Source: Stomoxys calcitrans
Lineage: Eukaryota; Arthropoda; Insecta; Diptera; Muscidae
Assembly (NCBI RefSeq): GCF_963082655.1
Contig: NC_081554.1
Location: forward strand, 190,033,437 to 190,097,436
Length of the DNA stretch: 64,000 nt
Direction of reading: 5' to 3'
Part shown: positions 12,439 to 23,994 of the stretch, piece by piece
How the letters are laid out: every line of letters starts with the position of its first letter
Position numbering within the stretch: position 1 is the first letter of the stretch
The notes under the pieces: model-generated
Told to the model about the DNA's origin: nothing
Database searches by the model: none
The model's input: only the letters and a program-made list of their open reading frames with translations
Made by a program: the position numbers and the translations under genes

Positions 12439-13526
12439 GGTATAAAAATCAATTTGTGTTTGTTTGTTTGTTTCGTGTAGACTCAAAAATGGCTGAACTG
12501 ATTACCTTAAATCACACAATCACAGATTGTGTAGGTTTTTCTGGATGATAACATAGGCTATATTATTTTTGATATCGGAAGGGGGGCGGAACCTCCCCCT
12601 TACCTTAAAATTACTATCCAAAAATAAAAGTGTAGCGATCGGGACAATATGGGACTCAAATGAAAGGTATTCAGGAGTAGATTACGAATTTCGTATTAAA
12701 AATTGGGTCCAAGTAACTGGGTGGCTACCCCAAAACCCCCTAAAATAAGTTTATAGGACGATTTTGACAATATGGGATCCAAATGAATGGTATTCGGGAC
12801 AGGAGGGACGAACAGGGTTTAAAATTTGTAGATATCGAGGGTCCGACCCTCCCCCTTTACCCCAAAAACACCACCCAAAATCAAGAGTGGACCGATAATG
12901 ACAATATGTGTATCAAATAAATGGTATTTAAGAGTACAATGTGAATATGTTGTTAGAGATTGGGTCCAAGTACCCAGAAAGTAGCCCTTACCCCAAAGCT
13001 TCTGCAAGCTGACAAAATGAACGTTCATATCAATATGGGGCTTAAATGAAAGGTATTCGGGAGTAGATTACGAATCTGGCATTCAAAATCAGATTGAAGT
13101 ATAAGGGGTCACACCAACCCCCCGAAAACGCTCCAAATGGGCACATTAACCAATTATGACTGTATGGGTTTGTTTGTTCCGTAGAATCAAAAACGGCTGA
13201 ACGCATTTTCTTAAAATATTCACAGTTTGTATAGGTTGGTCTGGAAGGAAAAATAGGCTATATAATTCTACGATATCGGAAGGGGGCGCACCCTCCACCT
13301 TACCCCGAAAACACCACCCAAAATCAAAAGTGGACCGATCGGAACAATATGGGTATCAGATGAAAGGTATTGGAGAGTAAAATATGAATATGGTATTAGA
13401 ATTTCATTCTAATCACCCAGTGGGCCGCCACAACCAAGATACTTCCCTAAACAGTCATATTGGACATGAACGTCAATATGGGACTCAAATGGAAGGTATT
13501 CGGGAGTAGATTATGAATATGTAAAA

Positions 13527-14092
13527 AAAAACAAGTAAAAGCGTGCTTAGTTCGGCCGGGCCGAATCTTGAGAACCCCCCACCATGGATTCTGCTATAAT
13601 ATTGGAGCTATATCTAGTTATAGACCGAGTTGAGCGTACTTGGCGCAGTTGTTGAGAGTCATAAGAGAACACTTTGTACAAAATTTATGCCTAATAGGTT
13701 AAAAATCGCGGCTTGTAAGGGCTCAAGAGGTCAAATCGAGAGATCGGTTTATATGGGAGCTGTATTATGTTATAGACCGATTTGGACAGTACTTGGCAGA
13801 GTTGTTGGAAGTAATAACAGAACACTATGTGCAAAATTTCAAAATCGGACAAATATTGTGGCTTTCATATGGCCCAAATCCGGGCCGATATGGCCCATAT
13901 TAATATAAAGTATCCCTGCAAAATTTCAAGCGTCTGGCTCTACGCGATCGAACGCTATTGACAGACGGACGGACATGGCTAATTCGAATCAGAATTTCGG
14001 GACGATCAAGAATATTTATACTTTATGAGGTCCTAGATCACTATTTAGAGGTGTTACAAACGGAATGACCATCCTATGGTAGTGGGTATAAT
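13527..14092 (+). repeat. Family A (INE-1-like) element inserted in Helitron copy 2
   Basis: It starts AACAAGTAAAAGCGTGCTTA with a perfect hairpin (TTCGGCC, G, GGCCGAA). It has about two units and the INE-1-type distal block (GACGGACGGACATGGCTAAT, CGATCAAGAATATTTATACT, TTATGAGGTC). It ends CCTATGGTAGTGGGTATAAT. Confidence 0.8.
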
Positions 14093-14512
14093 GAAGTCGA
14101 TGTAATAGAAGGTGTCCCCTCCCCCCAAAACCCACACAATGGGCATATTTGCCGATCATGGATATACTGGACTCAAATGAAAGGTATTTGGGAGTAGATT
14201 ACGAATATGACATCAAAATCAGGTTTAGAAGGCGCATTTTCTACTAAAAATACGCAAAAAAGAAACCGAATCTGATATCCAATTTTGGAGTCAAGTGTTT
14301 GGGGGATACGCGCTAAAGCACCCTATAAACTGAACATAATTTCCGACTACGGCAATATGGAGCTCAAATCAACGGTATTTAGGAGTAAAGAACGAATTTG
14401 ATATCAATTTTCAGGGCAAAGTGCCGATGGGCGCGCCATCCCCAAAACACCCTCTAAACGGTTCACGTTTACCGACCATGGCAATGTGGGGCTCAAATTA
14501 AAGGGATTTGGG

Positions 14513-14890
14513 GAAGCTATATCCAAATCTGGACCGATTTGGGCTAAGTTGCAAAAAAATGTCGAAGAGCCTAACACAACTCACTGTCCCAAATTTCGAC
14601 ATTAAATCGAGAGATCGGTCTATATGGGAACTATATTCAAATCTAGTTCGATCTAGACCAAATTGCAGAAATATGTCGAGGGGCTTAACTTAACTCACTG
14701 TTCCAAATTTCGGCGACATCGGAAAATAAATGCACCTTTTATGGGCCCAAAACCTTAAATCGAGAGATCGGTCTATATGGCAGCTATATTCAAATCTGGA
14801 CCGATCTGGGCCAAAGTAAATAAGGATGTCGATGGGCTTGACATAACTCACTGTCCCAAATTTCGGCGACATCTGATATTAAATGCACCT
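14513..14890 (+). repeat. INE-1-like array fragment (family C, about 150 bp units)
   Basis: The units read CTATATCCAAATCTGGACCG, then GATGTCGATGGGCTTGACAT, ACTCACTGTCCCAAATTTCG and GGTCTATATGGCAGCTATAT. The small open frames here are repeat artefacts. Confidence 0.75.
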
Positions 14891-15511
14891 TTTTGTTTTA
14901 TTTTCTTTATGGAAGCAAAATCTACAGAAATAAATTTTAAAAAAAAATTTGTATAGAAAAAAAGGTACAAAATTATAAATATCAATAAAATGTTGACAAA
15001 ATTGTTTGTAGAAATATTAAATTGTGACAAAATTGTTTCTAGTTCTACAGAATCATAACCCTGTTGCTATCATAATTCGATTAAATTTTTATTCGCATAA
15101 ACTTTTTTATACCCTCCCAGTGTGCCTTCCATAGTGAGATGAAGAAATGCATTGATGCATTTATGGTGTTGGTTATTTATCTTTATGTTTGATATGTCTC
15201 CACAAATGATACCTATGCACGACTCAATGCCTGAAAGTCAGGCAGTCAGTGGAGTAAGGCAGTCAGTCAGTAGGTGCCAGTTATTTGTTTTGTTTTTCCC
15301 ATTATTTTCCTTCAACCGTTTAGCTCTATAGTACAATAATCGAAAACGATTTTCGCATATGAAGCAAAAAGAAACCAAACATGTAGCCACAACAAAAGAC
15401 AAGAAGGAAAAAAAACAAAAGAAAACAAAGCAGCACTGAAGTATTTTCGAATGATTAGCGATACGTAAGAGTAAAGTGAATTCAAGATGTTCATTGCACT
15501 TTCTTGAGGTA
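14891..15511. other. Unique A+T-rich DNA
   Basis: There is a CAGTCAGTGGAGTAAGGCAG stretch at 15243. Otherwise no repeat or gene is recognised before the possible exon at 15512. Confidence 0.45.
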
Positions 15512-15724
15512 TTATAACATAGGAGCTGGTTTAGCTTGAGTGGCCAGCTGGGTACTGGACGCATTGTCGGCTATCGGTTGCAAGTTTACAATGCCTCCTG
15601 GTGGCAGTGGTTTGCTACTGTTTTTCATTTCTTTCTTTCGTTTGGGGTTTTTTCTGCAATCGTGAAAGGCTTCCTTTGAATCTTGGATACTTCCAGCACA
15701 GATATCGTTATATGTGGTTATCAT
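15512..15724 (-). CDS. Possible terminal exon of an unknown minus-strand gene
   Basis: This is an open frame of 70 codons in non-repetitive DNA. The last 45 codons look more like real coding than the surrounding A+T-rich sequence: a basic stretch (KNPKRKKEMKN) followed by KPLPPGGIVNLQPIADN and ending QAKPAPML, stop. On the minus strand a TTTCACGATTGCAG precedes AAAAAC at about 15656, a plausible splice acceptor, so the upstream part of the open frame may be intron. No family is recognised, no partner exon was found nearby, and chance remains quite possible. Its neighbours are unique DNA on both sides, with no transposon matches. Confidence 0.22.
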   Translation of the reverse strand: MITTYNDICAGSIQDSKEAFHDCRKNPKRKKEMKNSSKPLPPGGIVNLQPIADNASSTQLATQAKPAPML

Positions 15725-16440
15725 TGTGTCTTATACATATGTCTGTTATTGTATTACATATTCATGATCTTACCCCTTATGCCCGCGAAATTGAAAATAT
15801 ATAGTAAGACTGCTGAATCACAAACACATGATCACTCTCCATTTCTATAGTCGCCTTTTTTATCTTGGTCACTGGTTGTTGTTTTGTTTTGATTTTTTTT
15901 GCCTATCAATTCGATTCCATTGTACATCTTGTTGTTATAGTTTTTTGGTCTCCTTTAATGTCCATATAATATACCAGTTGCTTTTGTTGTTGTGGTCTCT
16001 GGTGGTAGTAAATCAAATTTCGTATAAGGAAATTTTATTCGACCAACAGCAGTAGTCAGTCAGTGTTATGTTGTCAAAGCATTTTCGGTGTTGGTTTCTC
16101 TAAACAAAAGACTTAAGACACATACTCGAAAGTACTGCATGCTGTTGGTAAAATGTGTCGGAAGAAATTGATCCCCATGACACAACAACATTGTAGCCAA
16201 TATCTAAATATAGTTGAATATATATTTTTTGGGTTAGTGTTACACGTAATTGCCGCTTGCCATTACATGTAAATCATGGAAGGATAATTGCATGGTGATA
16301 CAAGTTTTGCGAATAAACGTGGGGAGTGATTTACAGATGTTGAATGCGAAATAAGTTAAGTTTTATACTTAAAGACACAAATTGGGGCTATACTCAGGTT
16401 TTCATACCCCTGGTAACACTTGGAAATATTGATTCTGAAT
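15725..16440. other. Unique A+T-rich DNA
   Basis: No gene is recognised. It contains one copy of the dispersed AAAAGACTTAAGACACA motif at about 16106-16122. Confidence 0.45.
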
Positions 16441-17090
16441 TTACCATGAATACAATTTTTTTGAAAAAATTTTTCGTCTATAGGGAATTTTTTCAAAATT
16501 ATTTTTTTTAAGGGAATTTTTGTTAAAATGTTCATTTAATTGGGAGATTTTATAGTGGATTTTTAACAAAATATTTCTAAAGGAAGATTTGTCAAAATTT
16601 AATTTTTATAGGCATTTTTGTAAAATTTCACCTCTAAGGAAATTTTGTCAAAATTTCATTTTTCATGGTTAATTATGTCAAAAATTAATTTTTATGGGAA
16701 ATTTTGTAAAAATTTATTTAAAATTCACCTTTAAGGAAATTTTGTCAAAATTTCATTTTTCATGGTTAATTCTGTCAAAAATTAATTTTTACGGGAAATT
16801 TTTTAAAAATTTAATTTTTGTGGGAAACTTTTGTCAAATTTCAGTTTTTTGGGAATTTCTTCAAAATCAAATTTTTTTGGGAAGTTTCGTCAAAATTTTA
16901 TTATATGGGAAATTGTTTAGTTTTTTTTTTATTGGACATTTTTCAAATTTTAATTTTCATGCGAAACTAGTCGAACCAGGTACGCTGGGAAGTTTCGTCA
17001 ACATTTTTTTTATGTTAAATTGTGTAAAGTTTTTTTTTTTTATTGGAAATTTTGTAAAATTTTAATTTTTATGGCAACTAGCGGAATTGC
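16441..17090. repeat. Degenerate tandem array, GGGAAATTTTGTCAAAATTT type
   Basis: Units of about 37 bp (ATTTTTATGGGAAATTTTGT, CAAAATTTCA) repeat across the block. The 123-codon open frame inside (16694-17065) is a by-product of the repeat: it is nearly all F, K, I, L and N. Confidence 0.7.
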
Positions 17091-17234
17091 GTACTCTCCG
17101 CAGCGGCTTCTTTATCGCTATTATACTTTTTATTTGAGCCCTATATTGAAATGGTCGATATTTAAGTCCTCTTATGGTAGAGTTTTAAGTTGGGGACATT
17201 GCGCCCCGAATGTGCAAATCGAAATCGTGTCATT

Positions 17235-17508
17235 GAAGTGCAAAGGTAAGCAAGTCCGACACTGATGCTAAACGCGTGTGTTCAAACCCTGGTTATAACA
17301 TTGTAAACATTTTAAGTGGTGTTTATCTCCTCCTAATGTTGGAGCCATTTTTTAAAGAACTATGGGACAACAGTCATTGATATGAGAGAAGTTTGGCCCT
17401 GTTCTTCAATAAAATGTTCATGGGAAAATTTTTGCTCTGCTCGCTTTTACCTTTCTTTAGACTGCTATGGTGGTAGTGGGGTGTATTTTGAGAGTGAGGG
17501 TTTGGGGT
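17235..17508 (+). mobile_element. tRNA-headed SINE
   Basis: A Pol III B-box-like GTGTTCAAACCCT lies at 17278-17290. It is followed by a body (TTATCTCCTCCTAATGTTGG, GTCATTGATATGAGAGAAGT, TTCAATAAAATGTTCATGGG) of the SINE that I recall as common in calyptrate flies. The central part is shortened. Its 3' part is included in a tandem duplication. Confidence 0.6.
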
Positions 17509-17631
17509 GAGAAGTTTGGCCCTGTTCTTCAATAAAATGTTCATGGGAAAATTTTTGCTCTACTCGCTTATACCTTTCTTTAGACTGCTATGGTGGTAGT
17601 GGGATGTATTTTGAGAGTGAGGGTTTGTGGT
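17386..17631. repeat. Tandem duplication, 123 bp unit
   Basis: GAGAAGTTTGGCCCTGTTCT starts at 17386 and again at 17509. The two copies are nearly identical to the end (GAGAGTGAGGGTTTG), indicating a recent duplication covering the SINE tail and its flank. Confidence 0.9.
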
Positions 17632-17677
17632 GTATTCAGGGACTGAGTTGGCCACCCAGACCCTGGCCCTTAAAGTA

Positions 17678-17914
17678 TTGGGTTGCCCAAAAAGTAGTTG
17701 CGGATTTTTCATATAGTTGGCGTTGACAAATTTTTTCACAGCTTGTGACTCTGTAATTGCATTCTTTCTTCAGTCAGTTATCAGCTGTTACTATTAGCTA
17801 ACTTTAGAAAAAAAGTGTAAAAAAAGTATATTTGATTAAAGTTCATTTTAAGGTTTATTAAAAATGCATTTACTTTCTTTTAAAAAATCCGCAATTACTT
17901 TTTGGGCAACCCAA
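17678..17914 (-). mobile_element. Mariner-type MITE, complete reference copy
   Basis: 237 bp with about 32 bp terminal inverted repeats (TTGGGTTGCCCAAAAAGTAG; right end ACTTTTTGGGCAACCCAA). TA lies on both sides (17676-17677 and 17915-17916). The inside has no transposase frame. The conserved interior includes GCTTGTGACTCTGTAATTGC and TTATCAGCTGTTACT. TIR length and TA target indicate the Tc1/mariner superfamily. Confidence 0.92.
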
Positions 17915-17934
17915 TAAATATAAGCTTGGGGCTA

Positions 17935-19493
17935 TACTCTCAAATACTTTTGACTTATATGAACCCCTTGTTAACATAGTCGGTAAATAAGACCTCTTTC
18001 GTTTGAGCCCTATATTAACGTGATTGATCTATACATCAATTTGATGGGTAGTGCTTTTTGGGGATGGGATGGTACCACAAACATTTCGCCCAAATATGAA
18101 TGTCGAATTCTTGCTCTACTTCCAAATACCTTTTATTAAAGCCCAAAATTGCCATGGTCGATATGTTCAGTTTGGAGGGCGTGTTGGGGCTGGCATTCCG
18201 CCACTTTGGCCCAAAAATAGGTAACAAATTCGTTTTTTACTCGCAAAAACCTTTCATTTGAGCCCCATATTGTCATGGGGATTCAAATAAACTATTTGAG
18301 GTGTTTTAACGAGGTTAAGAGCCACCAATATGTTCGGGAAATAAGATCAGTTTTGGGTGTGCTTTAGGGCTTACCCTGAAACACTTGGTCCCAAAACTGG
18401 ATTCCTTTTCTTCACTTAAATATCTTTCAATTGAGTCCCATATTGTCATGATGATTCAAATAAACTATTTTAGGTGTTCTAAGAAGGTAAAACGACACCT
18501 AGATACTTTAATTTTAACACAAATTTAAATGTAATTTTCCTAATCTAGCCCGAAAATGCTTTCATTTGAGTCCCATATAGCTATGGTGGATTAATATGTC
18601 CATTTGGGGGTTTTTCGGGCGGCGGGGACACCTTCCATTAAATTATTTTTTTTTTGTCATATTCGAAATCTACTCCCGAATACCTTTCATTTGAGTCCCA
18701 TATTGATATGAATGTCCAATTTGTCTGTTTGGGGGAGTTTTGGGGTTTTGGTTGCCCGCTGGATACTTGGACTTATGTTTTTAATACCATATTCGTATAT
18801 TGGTCTCCAATATCCTTCATTTGGTAACCATATTTTTCCGATCCGGGGGTAAGTGGGAGGGTGCGCCCCCCTTCCGTTATCGAACAAATAATATAGACTA
18901 TGTTTCCTTCCAGACAACCTACACAATCAGGGAAAATTTCGAGAATATCGGTTCTGCCATCTTTAAGTCTATACGGAACAAGCAAACAAACCGAGTTATG
19001 ATTGGCTAATATGTCCAATTGGGACTTTTTTTTGGGAAGGGGGTGGGGAGACCCCCTATAGTTCAACCTGATTTCGTATACCAGATTCGTCATCTATGCC
19101 CGAATACCTTTCATTTGAGTCCCGTATTGACATGAATATATCTCTTTGGGATTGGGGCGGCTAGCCAGCCTGGTACATGGACTCAAATTGTATACCATAT
19201 TCGTATTGTACTCTTCAAAATGTTTCATTTGATACCCATATTGTCCCGATCGGTCTACTTTTAATTTTGGGTGGTGTTTTTGGGAAAGGGGGAGGGTCCG
19301 TTACTCTTCCAATATCAAAAAAATATAAAGTCTATGTCTCCTTCCTGACCAACCTATACAATCTGTGAAAATTTCAAGGTAATCTATACGGAACAAACAA
19401 ACAAAACGGTTCAGCCATTTTTGAGTCTATACGGAGCATACAAACAAACCGACAAACATACAAACAAACACAAATTGATTTTTATATATAAGA
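17935..19493 (-). mobile_element. Non-autonomous Helitron, minus strand, copy 3
   Basis: On the minus strand it starts TCTTATATATAAAAATCAAT at 19493, with GTTTGTTTG and AAAAATGGCTGAACCG, then runs through 130 bp units toward 17935 (ATTTGAGTCCCATATTGTCA is the plus-strand signature). The 3' CTAG end is not seen and it stops near the MITE. An internal second start-like block lies near 18950-18990. Confidence 0.7.
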
Positions 19494-20645
19494 TAGCCGG
19501 ACAGGGCCCGCTCCTCTGTGCCTTCTTTCAATCTCTGAGCCCTATACACGGTCAGGAAATAAGTCCCTGTTTTGAGGGTGCTGGTACGGCATTTCAGATA
19601 TTTCGCCCCAAATGGATACCATATTGGTGTTATACTCCAAAACACCTTTCATTTGAGCCTTATATTGCTATGGTCGGTAAATATATCCGGTATGGGGGTG
19701 TTTTAGGGAGTGAGGTAGACCCCATGTATCAGATTCGTGCTCTAGCCTCAAATAACTTTTATTTGTGCCTTATATTGTCATTATTGGTTTAAATTTCCAT
19801 TTGCGGGCTTTGGAGGTGGGGCAGCACCCCTAGATATCTCTCCTTCAATAAATTTACCAAATTTCTGTTTTTGAGTTAAAATAGACAAAATAAATTTCGC
19901 TTTAATAGCCCCACCCATCTCCTAGATCTGATGTTTAAAAAATAGGGTAAGGGGAGGGTCCGCCCATTATAGTTTGGATGTTAGATCTACTTCATTTTCT
20001 TGGTTTTGGTGGTGAATTGGAGTAGCCAAACCCTTTGCCCCGAAAGTGGATACCAGATTCATACTCTACTTCCATAAAACACATTTCAACTTCATATTGC
20101 ATTCATATATATGTGGTTAAGGAGAAGTTTATGAGGTGAGGCGTCCCTGAAATACTTGACTATAAAACAGATATCAGATTTGAGGCCCTTTTTACCATAA
20201 TCCACAAATCTGTCCATTTTGAGGAGGGGCGACCACCCACGCACTTTGCCCTGAAAAATATTTCAGCATCGTGCTCTACTCTCAAATTTCTTTTAATTAA
20301 GCCTCTGTTGGGTAGGATAGGGGGAGGGGCTTGCCCTCTGACACATCCTTTCATTTGAGTACAACGCAATCTCTGTCGTCCTTCATGACAGTGTGGTGTG
20401 GGAGGAGAGGGTCGAACCCACAGAGGTTAAGACCCAAAAGACAATTTATTTGAGTCCTTTATTGTGCCGATATACATGCCTTGCTGAACGTGAGGATGAC
20501 AGGTCGAACTTACTAACATAGACCTTTCATAATGCTCTAGTATGTCCACATAGGAGGGTTTCGGTTTTGGGGCGGTCCCCCTTATACCCAATTTTTAATA
20601 TTCGATAATCATATTCGTACTCTACTCTCGATACATTTCATTGGA

Positions 20646-20769
20646 GTCCCATATGGTCCCGGTCGGTTCACTTTTGATTTTGGGTGGTACTTTTGTTGCG
20701 GTTTTGGGTCCCATATGGTCCCGGTCGGTTCACTTTTGATTTTGGGTGGTACTTTTGATGCGGTTTTGG
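20646..20769. repeat. Tandem duplication, 62 bp unit
   Basis: GTCCCATATGGTCCCGGTCG is repeated at 20646 and 20708 with one or two differences over 62 bp. Confidence 0.9.
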
Positions 20770-21296
20770 GCTTGGTACATGGATATTTGACATCATATTC
20801 GTATTCTACTCCCGAATACCTTTCATTTGAGCCCCATATTGTCTTTATCGGTCCGCTATGATTATGGGAGGTTTTGGGCTTGAGACGGCTCCCTAGATGG
20901 TTGGATAGAATTTTTAGTATCATTTTCATACTCTACTCTTGAATACCTTTCATTGGGGTCCTATCCCGATCGGTTCACTTTTTATTTTGGGTGGTACTGT
21001 TGGGGCAACGCCCTAATTATTTGGATCTAATTTTTGACACCATTTTCGTATTCTACACCCGAAAGCCTTTCACTTGAGACCCATATTGTCCCGATCCGTA
21101 CACTTTGATTTTTGGCGGCACTTTTGGGGTGGTTTTGGGCTTGGGGCGGCTCCCTTGGTACTTGGACCCAATTTTTAATACCATATTCGATTTAACTTTC
21201 AAATAACTCCCATTTGAGGCCCATATTTTCCCGATCGGTCCACTTTTGATTTTGGGCGCTTTTTTTGGGGCTGTTTTGGGCCTGGGGCGCCCCCCT

Positions 21297-22270
21297 TGTT
21301 ACTTGGACCCTATTTGTAATACCAGATTCGTATTTTACTCCCAAATACTTTTCATTTGAGTCCCATAGTGTCCCAATCGGAAAATATGTCCTGCTGGGGG
21401 GTTTTGGGGGATGGGGAGGCCCCTCAGACACCAAGGAATACATTTTTATATCAGATTTGTACTCTACTTTTGAATATCTCTCATTTTATACCTATATTGC
21501 CCAAAGTTGTAAAGGTGCCCTGTTAGGTGGCTTTTTGGAGGAGGGGGACCCCCCCCCCCCCCCCCCCGACACTTTGAGTGTCATTTTAATACTAAGTTCG
21601 TAGTCTTGTCTTAAATGCCTTTCATTTCATACCCATATTGTCCCATTCGGAAAGCATGTCCGTTCGGATGGGTTTTGGGATGGGGCGTCCCCCCAGGTTA
21701 TTTGACCCCAAAATTGTATACACATTTCAGGTTTTTGGGATATTTTATCAAAATTTCATATATCTGGGATATTTTGTCAAAATCTCTAATTTTTGTTACT
21801 TGGACCCTATTTTTAATACCAGATTCGTATTTTACTCTCAAATACCTTTTATTTGAGTCCCATATTGTCTCAATCTATAAATATGTCCTGCTGGGGGGTT
21901 TTGGGGGATGGGAAGGCCCCTCAGACACCAAGGAATAAATTTTTATGTGAGATTTTTACTCTACTTTTGAATACCTCTCATTTGATACCCATATTGCCCA
22001 AAGCTGTAAAGGTGCCCTCTTGGGTGGAGTTTTTGGGGGTTGGGGACCCCCCCAACTTAGGGTGTCATTTTAATACTAAGTTCGTACTCTAGTCTTAAAT
22101 ACCTTTCATTTGATACCCATTTTGTCCCATTCGGTAAGCATGTCCGTTCGGGTGGGTTTTGGGATGGGGCGTCCCCCTAGGTTATTTGACCCCAAAATTG
22201 TATACACATTTCAGGTTTTTGGGATATTTTATCAAAATTTCATATATCTGGGATATTATGTCAACATTTC
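21297..22270. repeat. Tandem duplication, about 496 bp unit
   Basis: TTGTTACTTGGACCCTATTT (21297 and about 21794), CTGCTGGGGGGTTTTGGGGG, and CATTTCAGGTTTTTGGGATA (21724 and 22206) recur in the same order. The copies span several Helitron units, so this is a block duplication on top of the basic repeat. Confidence 0.8.
21549..21567. repeat. C19 homopolymer
   Basis: 19 consecutive C inside Helitron copy 4. The duplicated partner at about 22050 reads GGGGACCCCCCCAAC, so the run expanded in only one copy. Confidence 0.85.
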
Positions 22271-22330
22271 TAATTTTTTAAAAATTTCGTCAAAATTTCA
22301 TTTCTATTTTGTCACAAATCAACTTCTTTC

Positions 22331-22756
22331 CCTCTAATTGCAAAACATTTACAAACCGACACCCAATTTCCACGCATTTTTCGCATACACACCTGTAACC
22401 TAAGCAAAACAAAAGACTTAGGAAACAAACATGTTAGACGAATATAAATGCTTTAATTTAAATCACATATTAGCCAATTTTATACACCCAATTTTCTCAC
22501 CTCGTATCATATTTCATACGCGCACGTTCATCAACCTCCTGAGGTAAAACGTTAAAATGTGACAGTATCGCCGCAAAGACAGATCATTACCATAGACCAA
22601 ACAGCGGAGGCCTGCCAACAATGTCTTAACTAAAACGGGGTATTCTCAACGCTGCGCCATGCTAGCTTCTTCATATCCATCATCAGTGCGTTAGGCAGCC
22701 AGCGTCAGTCATCAAAATTGGCATGACATATGCCACACATTAAGAGTGCGTTATCT
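22331..22756. other. Unique DNA
   Basis: It has moderate G+C and no repeat match, with one dispersed-motif copy (AAAAGACTTAGGAAACAAAC) at about 22411. This is a candidate conserved non-coding or exonic region (CGCAAAGACAGATCATTACC and the following 150 bp). Confidence 0.4.
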
Positions 22757-23005
22757 CTAACTGACAATCTCTGAGACAAATTCCAACAGAGAAACCATAA
22801 TAAACCTGTCAAGCATGGCCAAAATCAACGAAACCATTTTTATGATATGGTTGCAGAAAAAGCTAGGCTTGGAAAAATAAACCCAAATACTGACAAAGGC
22901 AAAAATGCATAGAGGCAGAATGAATTTGATAGCCCTACAAATGAAGAAATACTTAAGCCGCTCTTTTGAGGAGGAGGATATGTAGATCAACACCATAACA
23001 ATCAA
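22757..23005 (-). CDS. Hydrophobic small open frame, unknown
   Basis: This is an 82-residue frame in unique DNA. It holds two or three hydrophobic stretches (IKFILPLCIFAFVSIWVYF and IIKMVSLILAMLDRF) separated by a short basic/Ser segment (SSSSKERLKYFF). Third positions are mixed C, G and T rather than uniformly A/T, which hints at coding. No family is recognised and no splice or start context is convincing. A+T-rich DNA readily gives hydrophobic chance frames, so confidence is low. Confidence 0.15.
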   Translation of the reverse strand: MIVMVLIYISSSSKERLKYFFICRAIKFILPLCIFAFVSIWVYFSKPSFFCNHIIKMVSLILAMLDRFIMVSLLEFVSEIVS

Positions 23006-23994
23006 GTGGCCACTGTGCCTTCACATGGTGTTGGTGTTGTTGGTGCTGCTGCCAAAGTGGCACGGACTTGTCATTTATGATGCAACCCATCTGCCGTGCA
23101 AGTGATTGCTGCGGCATCAACAAAAGCCCCACTTAAGTGACACTTCACAACGTGTAGACTGTCTCATTTTACACATTTCATGCTGACAGTATGATGGACA
23201 GACAGACCAAGGGACCGACGGACTCATGGCTTCCATGTAGGACGTCTTAATGTTTACATGGTGCATGAGGTATTTTAGGTTTGAAAATTACCTTCCATTT
23301 CCATTTAAGTTTTTACGATGACCATTAAATTGCTTTGTTTTCGTTTGTCTTTTGGTTAAAATCTATCTCTACATCTTCATGGCATCATAAAATGTTGAAC
23401 TGAATCAAGATGGCCATAAATGCTTGCTATGGTAATAATTTTGGCATATTAAGCATAAAATTGAAAAATGTTAACGGTTAAGCAGACAGTTTTCAAGGTC
23501 ATGTAAAGGATTTCAAAGCAAAGATTTGTTTTTCTGTTATTGAGTGAAAAAAAAAAAAATATTTGTATTTGACTTTCAGCATTTTTTCTGTTAAAGTCTG
23601 AGTATTATTAAAATACCAACTGATTGATATTTGAGGCTAAATTCGACTTTCAAGAGTGTGCTTCCACATGTTTAATCAGTTTATAAGGGCTTGATAAATA
23701 TTGTCCCAATGAGCGCTGCGAAATGTGCAGGAGACAGAATGAAGTCCAGAATGTCCAGAATTGATGATTCGTATCTATCAGCTCATCTGCGAAATCTGGC
23801 TATCAGTGTCCATACTTATTCTTAGAATATGTTACCAAGTCCTGTACACAAGAAAGGAAACAAGAAAATACCTCACAACTACAGATTAAGAAGTTAGTTT
23901 CACATGGCGTACCAAATATTTTCGAGAGATAAATGCGCTTGCAAAGCCCCTAAAATTAAAAATCGAGAGATACATGTAAAAGGGGGGCTGTATC
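23006..23994. other. Unique DNA
   Basis: No gene or repeat is recognised. It includes a GGTGTTGGTGTTGTTGGTGC simple stretch at 23029. Confidence 0.45.

Larger units (their letters stand above)
12165..14512 (+). mobile_element. Non-autonomous Helitron, copy 2, directly abutting copy 1, truncated
   Basis: TCTTATATATAA starts immediately after the CTAG of copy 1. It is then split by a family D insertion (12177-12438) and resumes with AAAATCAATTTGTGTTTG. The 130 bp units continue. A second internal start-like block (GTTTGTTTGTTCC, ACGGCTGAACGCATTTTC) lies at 13165. A family A element is inserted at 13527-14092. The right end is lost at about 14512, where an INE-1-like array begins. Confidence 0.7.
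19494..22330 (-). mobile_element. Non-autonomous Helitron, minus strand, copy 4, abutting copy 3
   Basis: Its 3' end on the minus strand is GAGCGGGCCCTGTCCGGCTA (CTAG with the last G lost), and copy 3 starts with TCTTATATAT at the next base. It contains about twenty 130 bp units, two internal tandem duplications and a C19 run. No Rep/helicase frame is present. The start (high-coordinate end) is blurred by GATATTTTATCAAAATTTC sequence at 22215-22300. Confidence 0.7.

Noticed and set aside
16694..17065. A 123-codon frame of F, K, I, L and N
   Set aside because: It lies wholly in the GGGAAATTTTGTCAAAATTT tandem array, and its peptide repeats simply follow the DNA repeat.
21265..21938. Frames of 107-112 codons in Helitron copy 4
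   Set aside because: They run through 130-bp units and homopolymers, and the same peptide recurs in the 496-bp duplicate.
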